Positions 1 to 5,311 of a stretch of DNA of 6,069 bases are shown here, piece by piece (the stretch's first letter is position 1; every line of letters starts with the position of its first letter). The stretch spans positions 1 to 6,069 of the forward strand of contig CBDVBD010000176.1 in assembly GCA_965372135.1 (NCBI GenBank), written 5' to 3'. Below the pieces are notes generated by a model, which worked only from the letters and a program-made list of their open reading frames with translations, did no database searches and had not been told where the DNA came from. Both the position numbers and the translations under genes were made by a program. This stretch comes from CBDVBD01 sp965372135. GTDB taxonomy: Bacteria; Electryoneota; RPQS01; CBDVBD01.

Positions 1-124
1 TCTCGTGAGCTACACCAGCCACCAGATCCCCCAACGATGCCATCTTCTCCACCAGAATAATATGTTCCTGTGTCCTTTCCAGCTCCTCGGTCTTCTCCCT
101 GATTTTCTTCTCTAACTTTTCCGA
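1..124 (-). pseudogene. In-frame continuation of the sensor kinase past the TAG codon: coiled coil and HisKA H-box, cut by window edge
   Basis: Reading on from the TAG in the same frame gives 41 uninterrupted codons up to the window edge. They begin SEKLEKKIREKTEELERTQ, a charged heptad-like coiled coil, and end with EKMASLGDLVAGVAHE. That ending is the HisKA dimerisation/phosphoacceptor motif, with the autophosphorylated His in the last AHE. The HATPase domain must lie beyond the left edge. Because coding character and family motif resume without a frame change, this is the same gene as the upstream HAMP sensor and not a separate one. No start codon with a ribosome binding site is visible in this piece; the only ATG is the Met of the H-box itself. 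It is called a pseudogene fragment because a stop interrupts it, but readthrough or a base-call error would make the gene whole. Confidence 0.8.
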
Positions 125-955
125 CTACTCCTTTTCCGATTCGCTGGCGCGCTTAAGCTCTTCGGTCATGGTATTAAACGACGCCGATAAATGTCCTAAA
201 TCATCCTGCGTCTCCACCGGAATCCGGTGGTCCAGGTTCATGGCAGCCACCTGTTCCGTCCCGTACACCAGCTTTGAAATCGGTCGGTTGATCATTCGCT
301 GGATAAACCCGCGAAACAACAGAGCCGTCAATATCACCAACGCTGCAGAAAGTATCAACACCGTCCGCTGGGTATCTTTCATGCTCTGATCAACTTCCGC
401 CATGGACATTTTGATATCTATCAGCCCCAACAACTTTTCATCAGGTCTGTGCGCATGACAATCGGCATTATAGCATGCTTCCGAACTCTCAATGGGATTA
501 ATCAACCCCACAATCCGTTCCCCCGATTCCGATTCCAATTGGCGAATCCGGTTTCGCTTCGGAATTGTCCCTTTCGCCTCATCACTGGCATGGCAAAATG
601 AACACTGTTCCGCATCCATCTCCAAACTGCTGTTGACCTCCGCCGTATCGCTGGCGAACTTAACCACACCCTTTTTATCGTAAATCCATACCCCCTCCAA
701 ACCTTTTTCCTTTCCGATATTGGCAATGATATTTGCTAGGTCATCACGATGATTCTTCAGCATCGAATACCAGGTGGAACTCTTGATTAAGTCGCTGATC
801 TGGATGGCGTGGTCATATAGGTTTTTTTCCACCAACCCCGTATAGAACTTGGCATTGATCCACACTTTCAGGGTAAACACCGCCAACAACATAATCGTCA
901 GCAATAAAAACAACTTCGAACTGATGGTAAACCGAAAGGGAATGGATTTCTTCAT
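125..955 (-). CDS. Membrane sensor with periplasmic diheme-type domain and HAMP; N-terminal part of an interrupted histidine kinase
   Basis: This 276-residue product reads as the sensory half of a two-component histidine kinase. A short basic N-terminus leads into TM1 (about residues 14-32). A periplasmic domain (about 34-195) follows, then TM2 (about 197-215) and a HAMP linker (about 216-268, with RPISKL and DDLGHLSASFN typical of HAMP). The periplasmic part has a canonical CxxCH haem c motif at 118-122 (CSFCH) and a second CX4CH motif at 161-167 (CYNADCH). The pairing suggests a c-type haem sensor of redox state or a small ligand; the ligand is unknown. The start ATG has no clear Shine-Dalgarno sequence, but the residues after it are a normal membrane-anchor start. 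The frame ends at TAG 125-127 right after HAMP, before any catalytic domain, and the missing part follows in the same frame. Taken alone, the product could not phosphorylate a regulator. The domain reading is confident; whether the gene is functional is not. Confidence 0.85.
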   Translation of the reverse strand: MKKSIPFRFTISSKLFLLLTIMLLAVFTLKVWINAKFYTGLVEKNLYDHAIQISDLIKSSTWYSMLKNHRDDLANIIANIGKEKGLEGVWIYDKKGVVKFASDTAEVNSSLEMDAEQCSFCHASDEAKGTIPKRNRIRQLESESGERIVGLINPIESSEACYNADCHAHRPDEKLLGLIDIKMSMAEVDQSMKDTQRTVLILSAALVILTALLFRGFIQRMINRPISKLVYGTEQVAAMNLDHRIPVETQDDLGHLSASFNTMTEELKRASESEKE

Positions 956-1026
956 GACGGGATTTTCATTAATATTGCCTTAAATAGCGCTGGATATCGT
1001 GCTGAATGACAGCACCTGCTTAATGA

Positions 1027-1040
1027 CCATGAATTCATGG
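1027..1040. repeat. 14-bp perfect palindrome in the sensor kinase leader
   Basis: CCATGAATTCATGG is its own reverse complement over all 14 bases. It lies 72 bp upstream of the sensor kinase start, downstream of the candidate minus-strand promoter, so it would be in the 5' leader of that transcript. A dimeric regulator could bind such a site, but a 14-bp palindrome can also be chance. No second copy was noticed in the window. Confidence 0.4.
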
Positions 1041-1113
1041 AGAAAATGGAAGACATTGAAATGATGTATTTTGAGGAGTTTTTTGTTCAATTCCGACACA
1101 TTATCCCATCCAT

Positions 1114-1142
1114 AATTTAAGTGTTTCTGCGCAGTTTGTCAA
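1114..1142 (-). promoter_or_regulatory. Candidate sigma70-type promoter for the sensor kinase
   Basis: On the minus strand TTGACA (1142-1137) is followed after 17 bases by TAAATT (1119-1114), a 4-of-6 match to the -10 consensus. Transcription would start near 1107 and give a leader of about 150 bases before the kinase ATG at 955. The -35 match is perfect but the -10 is weak, and the -35 box is one arm of an inverted repeat, so the assignment is tentative. Confidence 0.3.
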
Positions 1143-1159
1143 GCTTTTTTTGCTTGACA
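1137..1159. repeat. Inverted repeat with T7 loop carrying two back-to-back TTGACA boxes
   Basis: TGTCAAGC (1137-1144) and GCTTGACA (1152-1159) are perfect 8-bp inverted arms around seven T residues. Each arm reads outward as a consensus -35 hexamer, one per strand. The plus-strand box is followed by TATATT at 1175-1180 with a short 15-base gap; the minus-strand box has a 17-base gap to a weak -10. It could be a shared operator, a pair of divergent promoters, or a coincidence in AT-rich DNA. It is an unlikely terminator, because there is no T tract after the stem on the plus strand and no gene end nearby. Confidence 0.45.
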
Positions 1160-1290
1160 TCGGACAAATACATCTATATTTCCATTGTAAATCAAAAAAC
1201 ATGACTTAAAACCAATATTTCGTATATCCATAATAATCACTCGTTTAAAAATCAAAAGGTGAAATAAATACCTATAACGTAATTTTCTTC

Positions 1291-1322
1291 TTGACAATGA
1301 CTGTAATATTTGTTATTATAAT
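1291..1322 (+). promoter_or_regulatory. Sigma70-type promoter for the KamA-family gene
   Basis: TTGACA (1291-1296) is separated by exactly 17 bases from TATTAT (1314-1319), which is preceded by an extended -10 TG at 1311-1312. An exact TATAAT also occurs at 1317-1322, but its 20-base spacing is poor. Transcription would begin around 1326-1330, leaving a leader of about 35 bases with a GGGAG ribosome binding site. The match and position make this the best promoter in the window. Confidence 0.65.
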
Positions 1323-1347
1323 ATACTAATTAATCTGTTTAAGATAT

Positions 1348-1352
1348 GGGAG
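1348..1352 (+). promoter_or_regulatory. Ribosome binding site fixing a GTG start
   Basis: GGGAG lies 10 bases before GTG at 1363. A TGA in the same frame at 1357-1359 rules out any start further upstream. A second in-frame GTG at 1369 is spaced less well. The start is therefore the GTG at 1363. Confidence 0.6.
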
Positions 1353-1362
1353 TATATGACAA

Positions 1363-2556
1363 GTGTCTGTGGAAATTCCAAGTAGTTCTTATTCCTCCTG
1401 GTTCTCTGAAAAACGTAATACCCTGACAATTTCTTCTGAGAAGAAAGAGTTCAGATATATCACCAGAATCGAGGATGTGCCCCAACTCCGTCCGGAAGAA
1501 CATGAAGCTCTTTGTGAGGTATCGGAACAATTTGCTTTCCGCAGCAATGAATATTACCAATCGCTGATCAATTGGAAAAACCCCAATGATCCTATCCGCC
1601 GTATAGTTATCCCGCATCCTGGGGAGTTGGAAGAATGGGGCAGATTAGATGCTTCCAACGAGCAGAAATACACGGTGGGCACCGGATTCCAGCACAAATA
1701 CCGTCCCACGGTTGTCCTATTGTTGAACGATGTCTGCGGCGGCTACTGCCGATTCTGTTTCCGCAAACGCCTATTTATGAACATGGACGAGGAGACGATC
1801 AGGGATATCAGCGAAGGTTTAAAGTACATTGGGGAACATGAAGAAATTACCAATGTGCTCTTAACCGGGGGTGACCCGTTGGTGATGTCCACTTCGCGGT
1901 TAGCGGATATCATCTTCGAAATTCGTAAAATCCCCCACGTCCGTGTCATCCGCATTGGCACAAAAATGCCAGCTTACAACCCATACCGCATCTTGGATGA
2001 TCCAGTCCTGCTGGACTTGATCGAAGACTGTATCCCGGAAAAGAAAATCTACATCATGTGCCAGTTCAATCACCCAAAGGAATTAACAAAAGTAGCACGT
2101 GAAGCCATGTTGCTCGTCCAAAAAGCTGGCGCCAGGACCTTCAATCAAACCCCATTGATCCGTGGAGTGAACGACAATCCGAAAGTACTGTCAAGACTAT
2201 TCAGTGAATTATCCTACGTCGGGATTTTGCCCTACTACGTATTCCAGTGTCGCCCCACCTTGGGGAATAAAATCTACGCAGTACCCATCGAGGAAGGGTA
2301 TAGTGCCTTTCAAAGGGCGCGGAAATTCCGCTCAGGGCTTGCCAAATCAGCCCGTTATGTCATGTCCCACGTCACCGGAAAAATCGAAGTTGTGGGAATA
2401 ACGGAAGACAACATCTTCCTCCGGTATCACCAACCCGCCGATCCCAAAGACCACGGTCGGTTTATGGTATTCAAGCGCAATCCCGATGCTTACTGGTTCG
2501 ACGACTATCAGGAGGTCGAATCCGAACTCATCACCCAGGAGTTTTACGACGATTAA
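1363..2556 (+). CDS. KamA-family radical SAM protein (lysine 2,3-aminomutase-like, substrate unknown)
   Basis: This 397-residue protein has the layout of the PLP-dependent KamA radical SAM aminomutases. The 4Fe-4S cluster motif CxxxCxxC is at Cys125, Cys129 and Cys132 within DVCGGYCRFCFRKR. The SAM-contacting glycine motif LLTGGDPL is at 167-173, and later barrel strands include FNQTPLIRGVNDN (260-272) and YYVFQC (291-296). A lysine in SHVTGKIEVVG (Lys340) lies where the classical PGGGGK motif carries the PLP lysine, so PLP binding is plausible. Aligned from memory to clostridial lysine 2,3-aminomutase, the aspartate of QCD becomes Arg297 (QCR), and the aspartate before the PLP loop is replaced near Ser335. 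These two Asp residues hold the substrate lysine, so lysine is probably not the substrate. There are no cysteines after residue 296, so the C-terminal zinc site of the clostridial enzyme is absent too. It starts at GTG, has its own promoter, ends TAA before a terminator, and appears monocistronic. The family is confident; the reaction is not, and an EpmB-like or glutamate-type aminomutase role remains possible. Confidence 0.88.
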   Translation: MSVEIPSSSYSSWFSEKRNTLTISSEKKEFRYITRIEDVPQLRPEEHEALCEVSEQFAFRSNEYYQSLINWKNPNDPIRRIVIPHPGELEEWGRLDASNEQKYTVGTGFQHKYRPTVVLLLNDVCGGYCRFCFRKRLFMNMDEETIRDISEGLKYIGEHEEITNVLLTGGDPLVMSTSRLADIIFEIRKIPHVRVIRIGTKMPAYNPYRILDDPVLLDLIEDCIPEKKIYIMCQFNHPKELTKVAREAMLLVQKAGARTFNQTPLIRGVNDNPKVLSRLFSELSYVGILPYYVFQCRPTLGNKIYAVPIEEGYSAFQRARKFRSGLAKSARYVMSHVTGKIEVVGITEDNIFLRYHQPADPKDHGRFMVFKRNPDAYWFDDYQEVESELITQEFYDD

Positions 2557-2592
2557 AGACTACAATCATTCACACAGAGAACTACAAAAATA

Positions 2593-2619
2593 AAAGCCCC
2601 ATTCGATAATTGGGGCTTT
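2593..2619. terminator. Bidirectional intrinsic terminator between converging genes
   Basis: AAAGCCCCA (2593-2601) pairs perfectly with TGGGGCTTT (2611-2619) around a 9-base loop. On the plus strand the right arm ends in TTT followed by CTAATTAA. On the minus strand the stem is followed by a T-rich tract, the complement of the A-rich stretch at 2585-2595. The hairpin lies 37 bases after the KamA-family stop and 75 bases after the otsA stop, so it can end both transcripts. Confidence 0.8.
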
Positions 2620-2693
2620 CTAATTAACTGGTGTCGATGTACTGCCGCCCGGCAGCCGCTGGATAACACTGCATCCAAACATCAACAGATATA

Positions 2694-4238
2694 TCACTCA
2701 GATAACGGTTGATCCGGACGGTGCACTTCCGATTCCGTCTGTTCCATCCACAGGCGAGCATTGGGGATTTCATTTGCGTCAGTTATCACTGGTGCAGGCA
2801 TATCCGCTCGTTCGGAATCCAACTCACTCATGGATTCCATAAACCACCTTACCCAACGGTGCACATTATTCCGCTTGACATCCGCCCTGAGAATTCGCAT
2901 CCGCCGTTTCCGTTCCTCAATGTCCATATTATAAGCCTTGTAAATCGCATCCGCTGTGCCTTCGATATCATACGGATTCACCAGGATCGCACCCTTGGAA
3001 AGCTGATCCGCCGCCCCGGCAAATTCGCTTAATATCAGCACACCGTTATTATCAATTGAACTGGCGCAGTATTCCTTAGCAATTAAATTCATCCCATCGC
3101 GCAACGGCGTCACCAGGGCGATTTCGCAGGTTTTGTAATGCCCTAAAAGCTGATTCCGATCTAAGCTGCGGTACTGATAATGGATAGGGATCCACCCATG
3201 TTCAGCGAACCTGCCGTTGATGCGACCCACCAACCCGTCCAGCAGTCCCCGCAGGTTCTGATAATCTGGAACCAAAGTGCGGCTGGGCACCACAATCTGT
3301 AACAGCGAAACATTGCCGTGCAAATCCGGGTACTTTTCCAATGCCCGTTCAAACGCCAAGAACCGTTCCGGAATTCCCTTAGTATAATCCAACCGATCCA
3401 CTCCTAAAATCAACTGCCTCCCCGGAATATTTTCGTGCAGATACCAAGCCGCTTCTGCCACTTGGGTAGTCCTGGCACCGTCGTTAAATTCCTTAAAATC
3501 AATCCCAATCGGGTAGTTCCCTACCTTAATAGTTCGGGAACCGTACTTAATTACCGTGTGCCGCCGTTTAATGGTAATCTCCACTTCCGGAATCAAGCCT
3601 TTTACACACTGTATAAAATTCCGTCGATCCCGCAGGGTTTGAAATCCCAATAAATCGTATTCCATCATGGCATGCACTATCTCATGCTTCCACGGCAGCC
3701 GTCGGAACAAATCCAACGTTGGAAACGGAATATGAAGGAAATACGCCAGCTGATGATGTACATTCATTTCCCGTAGGTGTTTCCCAACCATCAGCAATTG
3801 ATAATCGTGTATCCACACAAAATCGTCCGGTTGCACCACCACCGCTACATTTTCGGCAAACCGTTGATTTACATAATCATACATCTCCCAATTACTCAAG
3901 TCATACTTGCTGTACCCCAATAGGTCATGAAACAGAGGCCATAGAGTTTCATTGGAAAATCCTCGATAGTATTTCTCCACTTCTTCCCGACAGAGAAACA
4001 CCGGATGCAATTGAAAAGCCTGATTATTGGTGAATTCCTCGATCAGTTCCGAAGGAGTCATCATATCTTCGCTGCCCGTCCAACCAACCCATAAACCTCC
4101 GTTTCTCTGCATCACCGGCGCCAGAGCTGTTACCAAACCACCGCGACCGGGGCGAACTTTCCATGATCCTTCTGCCTTTTCCACTACTACAGGCAGACGA
4201 TTTGATACCACCAGGAGTCGTTTGTGGAGATGTGTCAT
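2694..4238 (-). CDS. otsA: Alpha,alpha-trehalose-phosphate synthase (UDP-forming), GT20
   Basis: This enzyme joins UDP-glucose and glucose-6-phosphate into trehalose-6-phosphate in the cytoplasm. At 514 residues it is somewhat longer than the E. coli enzyme because of a polar C-terminal tail (about 472-514). Nearly every GT20 landmark is present: SNRLPV with Arg14, GRGGLVTAL (31-39), GWTG (52-55), YYRGFSNETLWPLFH with Tyr91 and Trp100, IHDYQL with Asp145, HIPFP with His169, LLGFQT (196-201), DRLDYTKG with Arg282 and Lys287, RDGMNLIAKEY with Asp381 and Glu389, and SEFAGAADQL. These match the phosphate, glucose and UDP contacts of E. coli OtsA by alignment from memory, so activity is expected. 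It is the last gene of an otsB-channel-otsA operon. Its ATG overlaps the channel stop as ATGA, and a strong AAGGAGG lies 7 bases upstream. It ends TGA ahead of the shared terminator. Sugar-donor preference (UDP or another nucleotide) cannot be settled here. Confidence 0.97.
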   Translation of the reverse strand: MTHLHKRLLVVSNRLPVVVEKAEGSWKVRPGRGGLVTALAPVMQRNGGLWVGWTGSEDMMTPSELIEEFTNNQAFQLHPVFLCREEVEKYYRGFSNETLWPLFHDLLGYSKYDLSNWEMYDYVNQRFAENVAVVVQPDDFVWIHDYQLLMVGKHLREMNVHHQLAYFLHIPFPTLDLFRRLPWKHEIVHAMMEYDLLGFQTLRDRRNFIQCVKGLIPEVEITIKRRHTVIKYGSRTIKVGNYPIGIDFKEFNDGARTTQVAEAAWYLHENIPGRQLILGVDRLDYTKGIPERFLAFERALEKYPDLHGNVSLLQIVVPSRTLVPDYQNLRGLLDGLVGRINGRFAEHGWIPIHYQYRSLDRNQLLGHYKTCEIALVTPLRDGMNLIAKEYCASSIDNNGVLILSEFAGAADQLSKGAILVNPYDIEGTADAIYKAYNMDIEERKRRMRILRADVKRNNVHRWVRWFMESMSELDSERADMPAPVITDANEIPNARLWMEQTESEVHRPDQPLSE

Positions 4239-5311
4239 AATTCTTCCTCCTTCTGCGCACCTTCTTCTCTCTGTACAAATAACGTTTGCGTAGGATAAGC
4301 GAATTCGATTCCTTCTTGTTCAAAGCGTCTATATAAAGTTAAATTAATGGCTTGCTGTATATCCATGAACAGATTGTACTCTCTGCTGGCGACATAATAT
4401 ACCACTTCATAGATCAACGCAAAATCCCCGTAACTCTTGAAATGTACCCGATCAACCCTTGCCTGATCCGTATTATCGATAACTTCCTTAACCATACCGG
4501 GAATCGCTTCCAATTTATCGGCTGGAGTCTGGTACACCACTCCAAATGAAAACACTATTCGACGTTCCTTCATGCGTTTGAAATTCTGAATCCGGCTGCC
4601 GATTAAGTCAGTATTGGAAAACACTATCTGTTCCCCCTGTAGGCTTTTTACTCTGGTGGTTTTGATGCCGATATGCTCCACCGTCCCCGCAAACTTATCC
4701 ACCACAATGAAATCACCTACTTCGAAAGGCTTATCCAATACAATCGTCACTGAATTCAGCACATCCCCCAGCACACTCTGCACCGCCAACGCCACCGCTA
4801 TCCCCCCCACACCCAAACCAGCCACCAATGCGGTGATATTGACCCCTAAGTTGCTAAGTAACCACAGTAACACACCACACCATAGCATTAACCGGGCAAA
4901 GAACGCTAAAATCCCGTATGCCGATGCGCTGGTGGTATCCACCAAATCACCCGGTTTTGTTCCTTTGACAATCAGCAGCCTAATCAGCTCATTCCCCCAT
5001 AGTGCTACTTGTAAAGCAACCGCAATTAAAGTAATACTGCGTATTAACATTGCGGCTTTATCGGGCAGCACCAAAGACATAGAACCGATAAAGAGCGACA
5101 GAATCAGCAGGAATACTATATGGGTTTTCTCGAGGATGGCAATGGCAGCGTCATCCGCTTTCGATTTCGTTAATTCTGCTTTGGGTGCCAATTTTTTGAC
5201 AATCAGACTCTTGATAATCACCAACAGCACATAGACCACAGCAGCGATTACCAAAGCCATCAACCATCTCCAAAGCGGATTCTGTAATAATTCCATCTGC
5301 ATTACGTTCAT
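4235..5311 (-). CDS. MscS-family small-conductance mechanosensitive channel
   Basis: This 358-residue inner-membrane protein should open under membrane tension and release small solutes on hypo-osmotic shock. It has about five TM helices: about 13-36, 64-83, 89-110, 132-154, and the pore helix from about 157. That is more than the three of E. coli MscS. The pore signature GLGVGGIAVALAVQSVLGDV (165-184) is the glycine/alanine-rich TM3 motif. It is followed by DKPFEVGDFIVV (193-204) and the beta domain, and IVFSNTDLIGSRIQNF (229-244). The C-terminal cytoplasmic domain ends in YPTQTLFV (339-346), the usual closing motif of the family, plus a charged tail. ATG 5311 is preceded by AGGAA with a 6-base gap and overlaps the otsB stop by ATGA; the gene's own TGA overlaps the otsA start the same way. 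Placement between the two trehalose genes suggests it handles the solute they make. Whether it gates trehalose specifically is inference. Confidence 0.93.
   Translation of the reverse strand: MNVMQMELLQNPLWRWLMALVIAAVVYVLLVIIKSLIVKKLAPKAELTKSKADDAAIAILEKTHIVFLLILSLFIGSMSLVLPDKAAMLIRSITLIAVALQVALWGNELIRLLIVKGTKPGDLVDTTSASAYGILAFFARLMLWCGVLLWLLSNLGVNITALVAGLGVGGIAVALAVQSVLGDVLNSVTIVLDKPFEVGDFIVVDKFAGTVEHIGIKTTRVKSLQGEQIVFSNTDLIGSRIQNFKRMKERRIVFSFGVVYQTPADKLEAIPGMVKEVIDNTDQARVDRVHFKSYGDFALIYEVVYYVASREYNLFMDIQQAINLTLYRRFEQEGIEFAYPTQTLFVQREEGAQKEEEL
4246..4252 (-). promoter_or_regulatory. Strong ribosome binding site of otsA inside the channel gene
   Basis: On the minus strand AAGGAGG sits 7 bases before the otsA ATG, within the last codons of the channel gene. 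It fixes the otsA start. Because the channel stop overlaps that ATG, ribosomes can end and restart here. The site is stronger than the one in front of the channel gene. Confidence 0.75.

Larger units (their letters stand above)
956..1362. other. AT-rich divergent intergenic region
   Basis: These 407 bases separate the leftward sensor kinase from the rightward radical SAM gene and must hold both 5' regions. I find no convincing gene here. What can be seen is a strong promoter close to the rightward gene, an inverted repeat with two opposed TTGACA boxes near the middle, and a perfect palindrome in the kinase leader. There is also a 34-codon minus-strand reading frame (952-1056) without a ribosome binding site. 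The segment from about 1140 to 1345 is markedly richer in A and T than the flanking genes, as expected for promoters. Confidence 0.8.

Noticed and set aside
1137..1159. Inverted repeat with T7 read as an intrinsic terminator
   Set aside because: The T run is in the loop and not after the stem, and no gene ends here.
1339..1617. 92-codon minus-strand reading frame at the start of the KamA-family gene
   Set aside because: It is antisense to a supported gene and has no family motif.
2642..2655. CTGCC-GCCC-GGCAG hairpin as an otsA terminator
   Set aside because: The stem is short and no T tract follows on either strand. The hairpin at 2593-2619 is a far better terminator.
2709..3032. 107-codon plus-strand reading frame
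   Set aside because: It is antisense to the C-terminal part of otsA and shows no motif; it is a shadow of the conserved frame.
4024..4323. 99-codon minus-strand reading frame across the channel/otsA junction
   Set aside because: It overlaps two well-supported genes in another frame and its product is a low-complexity Arg/Lys/Ser-rich shadow.
4614..5234. 206-codon plus-strand reading frame
   Set aside because: It lies wholly antisense to the MscS channel gene, whose motifs are clear. Its translation is rich in Ser, Thr, Ile and Pro with no recognisable domain, and no ribosome binding site is evident.
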